Assembly (NCBI RefSeq): GCF_902729425.1
Contig: NZ_CACVCH010000047.1
Coordinates: 1 to 64,000 of the forward strand
Source of the DNA: Magnetospirillum sp. SS-4
GTDB taxonomy: Bacteria > Pseudomonadota > Alphaproteobacteria > Rhodospirillales > Magnetospirillaceae
Length of the DNA: 64,000 nucleotides
Direction: 5' to 3'
Shown: piece by piece, positions 1 through 6,392 of the stretch
How the letters are laid out: every line of letters starts with the position of its first letter
How positions within the stretch are numbered: position 1 is the stretch's first letter
Notes under the pieces: generated by a model
What the model was told of the DNA's origin: nothing
Databases searched by the model: none
What the model saw: only the letters and a program-made list of their open reading frames with translations
Position numbers and translations under genes: made by a program

Positions 1-190
1 GATGGATGGTGAGATTAGGGCGATGGAGCTTGAATTTTTCCTTTTTCTCAAGGCCGTTGGTTGAGGCACTCAATATTGTGGCAACAACAGGATCAACGTC
101 ATCATTGTCACATATGGACAATAACGCATAGAGGTCTCCGTCCTTAATTCTCTCAACTGTGCTCTGATCAACTGCCTTAATGCTTTCCAT
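1..190 (-). CDS. Partial YaaW/DUF3944-like protein (3' end off window)
   Basis: The frame opens with ATG at 190 behind a strong Shine-Dalgarno (GAGGGG, 3 to 8 bases upstream) and stays open to the window edge, so only the first 63 residues are seen. The pattern DGDLYALLSICDNDDVDPVV resembles the N-terminus of YaaW-type DUF3944 proteins, in which an acidic DLDFL segment is followed by a short 'D/E-L-x-P-L-V' helix. No function is established for that family. It lies downstream of the TerB-like and WYL genes on the same strand and is probably co-transcribed with them. The reading frame and ribosome-binding site are clear; the family call is tentative. Confidence 0.5.
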   Translation of the reverse strand, partial: MESIKAVDQSTVERIKDGDLYALLSICDNDDVDPVVATILSASTNGLEKKEKFKLHRPNLTIH

Positions 191-348
191 TTTCCCCTCA
201 CGTGCGATACGGCAAGATATTTGACGATCATCCAAGTTCCCGGAACGCAGATTTTCTCGCTGGTGGTGATAACGCCATCGGGATGATCGTCGCACCAGAC
301 GTGATCATTCGGGGCTTCATCAGACCAACTCCACCTGCTGATGGGCAT
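70..348 (-). CDS. Possible small ORF between the TerB-like and YaaW-like genes
   Basis: This 92-codon frame overlaps the end of the upstream gene by 29 bp and the YaaW-like frame by 121 bp. Its central part (codons for DHVWCDDHPDGVITTSEK) has the G/C-rich third positions of real coding sequence here, but the last 40 codons lie in the shadow of the YaaW-like gene. It may be a remnant whose end has been replaced, or chance. No recognised domain. Confidence 0.2.
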   Translation of the reverse strand: MPISRWSWSDEAPNDHVWCDDHPDGVITTSEKICVPGTWMIVKYLAVSHVRGKWKALRQLIRAQLRELRTETSMRYCPYVTMMTLILLLPQY

Positions 349-1675
349 CCTTGTAGCCGGCCCATTTGGTCAAAAACGCCTGTCCCTGTTCGCTGGCAGC
401 CCCTCGGGTTTCACTGACGTTGATCAGAATTTCATCAATGACCGGCCAAATATCTGGTCCAAGCCTGCTCGCGTACAGCATGGCCTCATCGAATGTCGGC
501 GGTTTTGCCAACAATTGCTGAATGGCAGTCTCGATGGCCGGAGGAAGGGCAAAAGCCGACATCCCCAACACAAATTCCTGAAGATTGGACATATCATCAT
601 CATGAAAAGTGCCGTCACTGGCAGCCATTCCGGCACCAACGGCGATCAAGCACACGACGAACTCGTTGAGCTTGCTCTGTTCTCGGTAACGCTCGGAAGC
701 CAGGGCCAACCGCTCCTGGAGCACCTGGATTCTCGCGGCGGCCTCGGCTAATCCACCTTCCTTGCCCTGTCGATAGCTGTCTTCAATAGCTTGATCCTTG
801 GATGCGCGGGATATGGCCGCCCCGGCCGCAACTCCAATGCCGCCGGCAGCAACGGCAGTTCCGGTCGCCCCCGTAAGAGAGGCGATCAGAGTTGCTCCCC
901 CAAAAGCCGAGCCGCCGCCGGTAAATGGGGCCGCCGCCACTGCGCTGACACCGGCAATAGCCCCCCCAAGGAGTGCCCAAGGGCTTGCATTCTTGAACGT
1001 CTCACCGACCACGCCAACCGCGCCTGAAGCCTTAGAGATCGCCTTTGCCCCAGCAGCTTCCACCCCTTCTTTGTCAATCAACAGTGGGGCAAGAGGACCG
1101 AGAGCCAACGTCCCCACAACCTGCTCCTTGGTGGGAGCATGCTCGTTCCATGCCGACGCCGCAGAACTGGCCGCGTCGGATGCAAGTGATGCAGTTTTTT
1201 CCGCCGCAGCAGAAACATGCTCGCCAACGGTGGATGCAACGTCCTTTGCAACAGATGCCGTTTTTGCCGCTACTGTCGTAATGCCCCGCCCAACAGCGGA
1301 TGCGGTGTTAGATGCCCTCTCCGCTACACTGGGGTCATCTTTCACATACGAAAGCCGCAACGCCTTATCGACTGGTCGCTTCATGATTTCGTAATCGGGA
1401 TTGAGAGTTGCCAGGTTTTGGGCAGCCATCCCCGCCGCTGCGGCAAGGGCCATTCCCGGAACAGCGAGTGCCGGAATTAAGGCGGCGGCCCGACCCTTGG
1501 TGAAAGTGCGGGAACTCATGCCCTCGCCACCGATGGCCCGTTCAACGAAGAGAACCGCGTCGGACATCCTGCCGTGGCACCCGCCGACCTCAAATGTTTC
1601 GCGGTTGCGGATCGCTGCCATGATGTCATCCGGCCGATCGAATGAAATGGTTCTGATGTCACCATTGTCCGACAT
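320..1675 (-). CDS. TerB-like protein with glycine-zipper and amphipathic helices
   Basis: A 451-residue protein. The ATG at 1675 is chosen over an upstream start because GAGGA lies 7 bases before it. Residues about 105-180 are Ala/Ser/Thr/Lys-rich helical repeats with segments such as TASVAKDVAST, like amphipathic membrane-binding helices. Residues about 230-290 are a Gly/Ala-rich hydrophobic zipper. The C-terminal third has the TerB-like pattern 'hydrophobic-A-A-x-D-G-x-F-x-x-D' (GAGMAASDGTFHDDDM), as in tellurite-resistance TerB domains. The start overlaps the end of the WYL regulator gene by 17 bp, so the two are translationally coupled. A membrane-associated stress or defence effector controlled by that regulator is a reasonable inference; no enzymatic motif is visible. 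Confidence 0.7.
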   Translation of the reverse strand: MSDNGDIRTISFDRPDDIMAAIRNRETFEVGGCHGRMSDAVLFVERAIGGEGMSSRTFTKGRAAALIPALAVPGMALAAAAGMAAQNLATLNPDYEIMKRPVDKALRLSYVKDDPSVAERASNTASAVGRGITTVAAKTASVAKDVASTVGEHVSAAAEKTASLASDAASSAASAWNEHAPTKEQVVGTLALGPLAPLLIDKEGVEAAGAKAISKASGAVGVVGETFKNASPWALLGGAIAGVSAVAAAPFTGGGSAFGGATLIASLTGATGTAVAAGGIGVAAGAAISRASKDQAIEDSYRQGKEGGLAEAAARIQVLQERLALASERYREQSKLNEFVVCLIAVGAGMAASDGTFHDDDMSNLQEFVLGMSAFALPPAIETAIQQLLAKPPTFDEAMLYASRLGPDIWPVIDEILINVSETRGAASEQGQAFLTKWAGYKDAHQQVELV

Positions 1676-2633
1676 GGTGGTCCTCATTCGAGTGGGGTTG
1701 ATGGGCAACAATCCGGGCCAGTTCGCCGAAGCTCCAGACCCACGCCTTCAGCTCTTTTTCGCTGGTCGTACTAACGGTCAGGGTGAGGCTGCCATCCGGA
1801 TGATCCCTGATGGTTTGGTCGTCGCTCCAGATGCGGTCGCGGACGTAATCGGCGGCCTGTGGGGCAACATGGACCTGGATTCGCTTCGGCGGGTGCCAGT
1901 TCAGTCCAAAGCTGCGGGCATCGGCGTCGGCTGCATCGAAACGGAAATATTCCCCGGTAGGAGCGACCTCGGCGATCCGGTGCAGCGAAAAGGTGGTCGG
2001 GCGCTCCTTGAGCAGCGATCCCTCCGGCAGTCGATAACCCTGCACATAGAGAGTGCCGCTCATGGCGAGGATACGGCCGGGCGCATAGCGGTATTCGGAC
2101 TCGCTGCTGCGTCCGCCGGCCTTGTAGATCACCCGGCAAACCTGTCGTTTATCGATGGCGTGGCGCAAGGTGGCGATGGTGCCGAGATGCGGCCCAAAAT
2201 CGATGTAGCCCTTGCTGCGGAACCCGATGGGGGCGCCGGACAGGGAATGGCCGTTGGCCTCCCCCAGATGCAACGCAAGCTGAGTCAGACTGCGGTCGAT
2301 GCGATCCGCGACTCCTTCCGGCAACATCGGTGCTGCCAGATCGCGGCAAATGGCGAGGTAACGCAGTTCCTCGAACGAGAAGCCCAGGGCAGCTTTATCC
2401 GCCTTGGTCCGGAGCTGGTAATAACGGCGACGGCCGTCCAATCCGCTGTCGATAAAGGCATCCTTGCCAAGATAGCGCTCGATGATTCGGATCATCGGTG
2501 GAATCCGTTGAGCCGAGCAGCCAAGGAGATCGGCGATGTCGCTCTGGAAATGCCTTCCGGCAACGAGGGTCAGAAGCTGGTACAGGACCAACAGCTTTTC
2601 GCTCGGCAAGGCATCAGACCGCTTTGGTGGCAT
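1659..2633 (-). CDS. WYL-domain transcriptional regulator
   Basis: A 324-residue protein with an N-terminal winged-helix region (residues about 10-75), a central WYL domain containing RVIYKAGG and the 'Y-x-x-x-P-G-R' segment (about 160-225), and a C-terminal WCX region ending in a 'W-V-W-S-F-G' motif. Members bind DNA through the winged helix and sense nucleic-acid ligands through WYL; many sit in phage-defence loci. A TTG start 15 bases upstream is possible, but the ATG at 2633 is preferred. It is first in an operon with the TerB-like gene. A candidate promoter with a 10-bp palindrome in its spacer lies about 60 bp upstream, which would fit autorepression. Confidence 0.85.
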   Translation of the reverse strand: MPPKRSDALPSEKLLVLYQLLTLVAGRHFQSDIADLLGCSAQRIPPMIRIIERYLGKDAFIDSGLDGRRRYYQLRTKADKAALGFSFEELRYLAICRDLAAPMLPEGVADRIDRSLTQLALHLGEANGHSLSGAPIGFRSKGYIDFGPHLGTIATLRHAIDKRQVCRVIYKAGGRSSESEYRYAPGRILAMSGTLYVQGYRLPEGSLLKERPTTFSLHRIAEVAPTGEYFRFDAADADARSFGLNWHPPKRIQVHVAPQAADYVRDRIWSDDQTIRDHPDGSLTLTVSTTSEKELKAWVWSFGELARIVAHQPHSNEDHHVGQW

Positions 2634-2689
2634 TTTAGGTTCCAGCAACCTTTCATGCGACTTGTCTCGGCATCGGCACGACCAACAGG

Positions 2690-2718
2690 ACTATGCCTAT
2701 CGATAGCGCATCCGACAA
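2690..2718 (-). promoter_or_regulatory. Candidate promoter and operator of the WYL operon
   Basis: Read on the minus strand, TTGTCG (2718-2713) and CATAGT (2695-2690) are separated by 17 bases. The spacer contains the perfect palindrome CTATCGATAG (2697-2706), a plausible site for autoregulation by the WYL protein. This is a pattern match only. Confidence 0.4.
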
Positions 2719-2761
2719 TCCATAGAGATTGATAAAATTGCGAAAAAAATTAGTTCTGGTT

Positions 2762-2789
2762 CCACCAAGCGATGATCATCGCTTGGTGG
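2762..2789 (-). terminator. 28-bp perfect palindrome, likely terminator
   Basis: A perfectly self-complementary 28-bp sequence (half-site CCACCAAGCGATGA) begins 9 bases after the stop of the 32-residue membrane protein gene. On the minus strand it is followed, after 11 bases, by a run of seven T. As RNA it would form a very stable hairpin. The T-run is further away than usual, so an operator role cannot be excluded. Confidence 0.5.
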
Positions 2790-2798
2790 CTCTCAAAT

Positions 2799-2897
2799 TT
2801 ATTCATCCTTACCCGCCACGACATGGCGTGCGATGAAATTGGCAGCCCCGTAAAGAGCGAAGCCGGTAACCACCAAAAACCCCACAAAGCGGAACAT
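2799..2897 (-). CDS. Micro-membrane protein, 32 aa (paralogue of 4286-4396)
   Basis: A 32-residue ORF with ATG at 2897 and a strong Shine-Dalgarno (GGAGGG, 5 bases upstream). It begins MFR, has one hydrophobic membrane-spanning segment (about residues 4-22, containing LVVT and LYG), then HVV and a charged tail ending GKDE. It matches the 36-residue ORF at 4286-4396 over its whole length in the pattern MFR-x-x-G-x-LVVT-x-F-x-LYG-x-A-x-F-x-x-x-HVV-x-x-K-(D/E)-(E/D). Two similar reading frames with good ribosome-binding sites argue strongly that both are translated. The function is unknown; an inner-membrane small protein that tunes a partner, or a type I-like toxin, are both possible. A palindromic terminator follows. 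Confidence 0.7.
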   Translation of the reverse strand: MFRFVGFLVVTGFALYGAANFIARHVVAGKDE

Positions 2898-3008
2898 TTG
2901 ATCCCTCCGTTCGCTGTTCTCATGGATACGGTACGCGACTGAGCCCCCAGATTCTGAGGGCCGTTCCCCCCATTTTTCGGAAATAACGATTCACCAAGTT
3001 CGGAACGC

Positions 3009-3197
3009 TCATGTTTCCCAGATGGTCCAGACGATCTGGAAGGCGTCCCCCAGCATGACCTCGGGGTGCGCCTCCACGATGGCCCTGGTGGCTCGGGCCA
3101 TGGCCTGCGGGCTGTTCTCCCCCAGGTTCTGCGCGGTCTTCAGCGCCTCAAGAACGATCTCCCGATGTGGATGACTTTTGACGTTCGGCTCGCGCAT
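3009..3197 (-). CDS. Hypothetical protein, 62 aa
   Basis: A 62-residue, mostly helical protein starting at the ATG at 3197 behind GGGGGAA; the longer frame upstream has no better start. It contains HREIVLEALKTAQ and a Trp-containing end (VWTIWET). No family is recognised. It reads away from the XRE-type gene starting at 3457, and the 259 bp between them carry no other convincing gene. Confidence 0.5.
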   Translation of the reverse strand: MREPNVKSHPHREIVLEALKTAQNLGENSPQAMARATRAIVEAHPEVMLGDAFQIVWTIWET

Positions 3198-3456
3198 GGT
3201 TCCCCCGCCGCGTTCATGCCTTGGCCGGTGGGTTGTGCCAGAGATTGGCAAATGCCACGGCACACCCAGACCAGCCAAAGCTCGTATCCCCGACGGTAAA
3301 GGGGTGTCCCCCCAGTTTCTGAAATGCGTCCTGTTTTCTCACGTGATTTTCTCGGCACAACCGCGCGCGAAATGCCGAGCGGCACCGCTCTCAAACGATG
3401 ATATCCCAAGTTGGGGTATGGGCAACGGGCAAATAGGTTGGCTCCGAGGCCAGCCC

Positions 3457-3717
3457 ATGAAATCGACGCACACGGAAGAGTATCAGCAGGCGCTTGCCGC
3501 CCTGATCTCCGCTCGCAAGGAACGGCAGATTCTGCAAACGGACTTGGCCCAGCGATTGGGTAAGCCGCAGTCTTTCGTGTCGAAATTCGAGTGCCGTGAA
3601 CGTCGCCTGGATATCGTCGAGTTTATCGAAGTCTGCCGCGCCATGGGTGCCAATCCGGTGACTGTACTCCGTGCCGCCGGATTGATCACCGAGGACGACA
3701 TTCAGGCCGGAAGTTGA
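3457..3717 (+). CDS. XRE-family helix-turn-helix regulator
   Basis: An 86-residue protein consisting almost entirely of one XRE/HTH_3 DNA-binding domain. The recognition-helix region reads QTDLAQRLGKPQSFVSKFE, followed by ERRLDIVEFIEVCRAMG. The ATG at 3457 has GAGG about 8 bases upstream; a start 39 bp earlier is possible but adds no domain sequence. Compact XRE proteins like this act as repressors of mobile elements, restriction systems or toxin-antitoxin pairs. Its target here is unknown; the divergent 62-residue gene is the nearest candidate. Confidence 0.8.
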   Translation: MKSTHTEEYQQALAALISARKERQILQTDLAQRLGKPQSFVSKFECRERRLDIVEFIEVCRAMGANPVTVLRAAGLITEDDIQAGS

Positions 3718-3757
3718 GCCTGTTGCCCCTTCCAGCAGGCAGAACATGATTAATGCC

Positions 3758-4183
3758 TCAGGCCGCAGAGCCCTTCTCCAAGCCCAACCGGGTCAATCTT
3801 GCCTGTATACCCCCGGGTTTGCGCCCCATTGCGACAGCGATATCGGCGACGGTTTCATTGGCGAGGAAGCGGCTCGTAAGGTCCGCTTCCTGGTCAGGTG
3901 TCCAGGGGAGATATGCGCTGGAGTGATTTTTGCGCACCTCCGCGACTGAGAACGCAGGCTGGTGATTGACCAGGGCGCTCGCATCTAGGCCAACGGCCAG
4001 CAAGAACTTCTCCATCGCCTTCTCGGCGGCGGCGGGAACCTCCAACACCTCACCATCCGATGTGACGACCTCGATCTTGGCCGACCGAACCGTGATGGTC
4101 ACCGATGATGGATTGGCGCAATGCTCATGGGTGGATAGAGCCGCCCCTTCAGCGAGTGGGGCCGGAGATGGTTGTCTGGTCAT
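3758..4183 (-). CDS. Hypothetical protein with C-terminal HTH-like domain
   Basis: A 141-residue protein. The N-terminal 80 residues are unrecognised. The C-terminus, WTPDQEADLTSRFLANETVA followed by DIAVAMGRKPGGIQARL, follows the pattern of SANT/Myb-like or resolvase-type helix-turn-helix domains ('W-T-x-x-Q/E-x-x-x-L', then 'I-A-x-x-x-G-R-x-x-x-x-I-x-x-R-L'). DNA binding is therefore likely. It is convergent with the XRE gene. The start has AAGG about 12 bases upstream, which is a weak site. Confidence 0.6.
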   Translation of the reverse strand: MTRQPSPAPLAEGAALSTHEHCANPSSVTITVRSAKIEVVTSDGEVLEVPAAAEKAMEKFLLAVGLDASALVNHQPAFSVAEVRKNHSSAYLPWTPDQEADLTSRFLANETVADIAVAMGRKPGGIQARLTRLGLEKGSAA

Positions 4184-4285
4184 TGTGCATATGCCTTTCG
4201 TGGAAATAGGAACCGAGCCAACGGCAAAGAATAAAAAATGAAGGAAGCGCCATCCATTTGCTTGATGAACAGCGCCTTTTCCATA

Positions 4286-4396
4286 TCAAGAATGTGGCAA
4301 ATCCTCCTTGCTGGGTACTACGTGGAGGGACACGAATTTAGCCAGCCCGTAGAGGAAAAATAGAGTGACAACCAGGGCTCCCGTGGCTCTGAACAT
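4286..4396 (-). CDS. Micro-membrane protein, 36 aa (paralogue of 2799-2897)
   Basis: A 36-residue ORF with ATG at 4396 and a near-perfect Shine-Dalgarno (AGGAGG, 6 bases upstream). It starts MFR, has a hydrophobic span containing LVVT and FFLYG, then HVV and a charged tail with SKED, the same layout as the 32-residue protein 1.5 kb away. A perfect TATAAT lies at 4466-4461 on this strand, about 65 bp upstream of the start, though no good -35 is evident. Function unknown. Codon use is AT-richer than in its neighbours, suggesting separate acquisition rather than a recent duplication. Confidence 0.7.
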   Translation of the reverse strand: MFRATGALVVTLFFLYGLAKFVSLHVVPSKEDLPHS

Positions 4397-4512
4397 GGCA
4401 CACCTCCTAACTGTTGCCTCACTCATCCGTGATTATTTCAGCCTATCCACAGCAATAGTTATTATATTTCGTAAGCTTAGCGGATACACCAGAGAGATGG
4501 CCGCGTGTTTAT

Positions 4513-5088
4513 TTAAAATACCGGTGCAGTCCGGGGGCTATTGGACGGGTGTGGAGATCGGCCATAGCCATTCCCCGGAGTCTGGCTTTCTTTCTTCTGA
4601 GTCGTCAGCAAAATGGCATTTGGGATATCGCAGCTAAGCTGCTCTATCAATGCACGCGCGCCAAGCACGGAACGATCAATGTCCGATCCAGAAATTGACA
4701 TCTCCATGTCAGACGGTACGGTTATGACGAATTTTGACGCCTGTACGTTCGGAGTGACCAAGCCTAAATAAATCATGTGCTTGTCGTCCTTGCCAATGAC
4801 AAGCGTACCAGACCACTCCTCCTTCTTCGACCCATGGTCGCGCCGACAAAATGCATGTTCTCTTTTTTCTCCTGGCTGACCATTGATGGCATTCTGAAGT
4901 GAATCTTTTAGGCTGAGGCAGCCGATTCTCGCTATGTGGAGACGATCTGGCTTATCCAAGCCACGCTTGAAAATATTAAGAAATAACCGGCCAGCGAATA
5001 CGCTAATGATCAGTGTTGTTTCCTTATCGTTCTCTGCGGAACAGCGAAGAAAGGAATGGCTGACTGGAGTAGGCACCGGATTAAACAT
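4513..5088 (-). CDS. Hypothetical protein, 191 aa
   Basis: A 191-residue protein of unrecognised family. It begins with the ATG at 5088 and AGGA about 11 bases upstream. The middle contains KKEEWSGTLVIGKDDKHMIY, a beta-strand-like pattern, and the tail is rich in Ser/Pro. No signal peptide or membrane segment is evident. The segment is clearly AT-richer than the surrounding DNA, as is the adjacent Rep-like gene, so both probably arrived together, perhaps from an inovirus-type element. In such elements a single-stranded-DNA-binding protein often accompanies the replication gene; that role here is only a guess. Confidence 0.5.
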   Translation of the reverse strand: MFNPVPTPVSHSFLRCSAENDKETTLIISVFAGRLFLNIFKRGLDKPDRLHIARIGCLSLKDSLQNAINGQPGEKREHAFCRRDHGSKKEEWSGTLVIGKDDKHMIYLGLVTPNVQASKFVITVPSDMEMSISGSDIDRSVLGARALIEQLSCDIPNAILLTTQKKESQTPGNGYGRSPHPSNSPRTAPVF

Positions 5089-5186
5089 GATAAATATTCC
5101 TAAGCATGGTGTTTCGTGTCAGATGTTTGCTGACGAATTCTGTGTGTTGGTGATCATCCGGGATCAATACGATGACGGACAGTCGG

Positions 5187-5798
5187 TCAGGTACGTGGAA
5201 CCTGGGAGCAGCCGAACCTCCGATTCCGGTACGGCGGCTCGTCCTTGCTGAAGCTCTTGGCGAGGTAGGAGGCCCGCCAGATGGCATCACCGCATGCGGC
5301 TTGGTAGGCCTGCTGCTGCCGTATCAGTTCAGCCCCCTCCGCCTCGGACGAAGGCCGCCTCATCATGACGCTGCCGGTGGTCTTGTGGCCCATGCACCTG
5401 TTGTCGCAGAACTCGATGAGACCCTGATATTCACCACCGAGGATGCGATTCCAGATTTCCTCGGCCTTCTTGAGCAGGCCATAGGGGTTCTGCATAATGG
5501 CGCCGTCGATCAACAGCATGAGGTGCCAGTGCGGATGCTGGCTATCGATCCGCTCCCTGGCCCAAGCGTACTGGATGTCACGCAGTCGGCCCTTATAGGC
5601 CGCCTTCAACGACTTGATAAGGCTTGATATTTCCCGATTCCCTCCGTCATAGAGATAGCCCATCTTGGGGAAATGGACATCGAAGCGTATGAGGAGGACC
5701 TTATTGTGGTGTTCGTTTGCGTAATGGAGTTGGCGCTCCATGTGATTGATGATCCTGGTATCGTTGTCATCTGAATAGTACAATTTCAATTCTCCCAT
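5187..5798 (-). CDS. Inovirus Gp2 / YagK-YfjJ family Rep-like protein
   Basis: A 203-residue protein. The first start codon is a GTG at 5819 without a ribosome-binding site; the ATG at 5798, with GGGAG upstream, is preferred. Residues 83-98 contain RIDSQHPHWHLMLLID: 'H-x-H' followed by hydrophobics resembles the HUH metal site of rolling-circle initiators, and SYLAKSF (about 177-183) supplies a 'Y-x-x-K' motif typical of their nicking tyrosine. This layout is that of the inovirus Gp2/YagK-YfjJ family, found in filamentous phage remnants. No coat or export genes are nearby, so this is a remnant or satellite rather than an intact prophage. The segment is AT-rich. Confidence 0.7.
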   Translation of the reverse strand: MGELKLYYSDDNDTRIINHMERQLHYANEHHNKVLLIRFDVHFPKMGYLYDGGNREISSLIKSLKAAYKGRLRDIQYAWARERIDSQHPHWHLMLLIDGAIMQNPYGLLKKAEEIWNRILGGEYQGLIEFCDNRCMGHKTTGSVMMRRPSSEAEGAELIRQQQAYQAACGDAIWRASYLAKSFSKDEPPYRNRRFGCSQVPRT

Positions 5799-5817
5799 AT
5801 GCTTTTGATTAACTCCC

Positions 5818-5833
5818 ACATAACATATTATGT
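5818..5833. promoter_or_regulatory. AT-rich inverted repeat upstream of the Rep-like gene
   Basis: ACATAA-CATA-TTATGT is a perfect 6-bp inverted repeat with a 4-bp centre, 20 bp upstream of the preferred start at 5798. It could be an operator or part of a replication origin. The rest of 5,834-5,989 is AT-rich and carries no convincing gene. Confidence 0.35.
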
Positions 5834-5989
5834 GATGTTATTAATTACGCCATCACTCGTTTGGTAATTACTAGTATATAGAAATATATTACCAATAACC
5901 CAGCAGGCGCATGTCTGGTTCTTCCGTCCTCGCAGGGCCTTCATTAAAGAGATCGTCTGTCTTCTTGGGGTATTGGGTTCGCGAAAGTT

Positions 5990-6025
5990 AAAAAGACAAC
6001 GACCTGGATGAAGAACACCCAGGCC
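5990..6025 (-). terminator. Intrinsic terminator after the zinc-ribbon gene
   Basis: On the minus strand a 10-bp stem (6025-6016 with 6010-6001, two G-U pairs) closes a TTCTT loop and is followed by GTTGTCTTTTT. It lies 10 bp after the stop codon at 6036 and ends the operon of AAA+, DUF3150, VWA and zinc-ribbon genes. Confidence 0.75.
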
Positions 6026-6035
6026 GCTGATATCG

Positions 6036-6392
6036 TCACACCCTGAACTCCTCGCCGCATGCATGGCAGCGATAGAGCCCCAGGACCTTTTCATCGATCA
6101 CCGCACCAACGGCATGACCGAGGCGGGCACCCCAGACGAAGCCGATGAGAGCACCGACGATGGCTCCCATGGTCGATGCCGAGGGATGCCGGGCGACCAC
6201 CGTAGCGATGACGGCCCCGGTGGCGGCCCCTGCTTTGGCCCCGCTGACACCGGCGGTGATGACAGCCCCAACCACGCCACCGACCACCATGCCGGTCTTG
6301 CGGCCGGTGGACTGGAGTTCGGTGTTGAGCGAACCGCATTTGGGGCAGATCACCGGGAACGCCCGGTCCCCACACTGGTCGGTGATGATCAT
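6036..6392 (-). CDS. Zinc-ribbon and glycine-zipper membrane protein
   Basis: A 118-residue protein with a split zinc ribbon: CPKCGSLNTE near residue 16 and YRCHACGEEF at the C-terminus. Between them lie two Gly/Ala-rich hydrophobic stretches (about residues 34-62 and 74-100, with repeated G-A-x-x-G-A patterns) typical of glycine-zipper membrane insertion. The ATG overlaps the stop of the VWA gene by 4 bp (ATGA), so it belongs to that operon. The domain pairing suggests a membrane-anchored metal-binding partner of the upstream AAA+/VWA machinery. No named family is recognised. Confidence 0.65.
   Translation of the reverse strand: MIITDQCGDRAFPVICPKCGSLNTELQSTGRKTGMVVGGVVGAVITAGVSGAKAGAATGAVIATVVARHPSASTMGAIVGALIGFVWGARLGHAVGAVIDEKVLGLYRCHACGEEFRV

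Noticed and set aside
5828-6094. 88-codon minus-strand frame
   Set aside because: It covers the terminator and AT-rich spacer, runs out of frame with the zinc-ribbon gene and has no family pattern.
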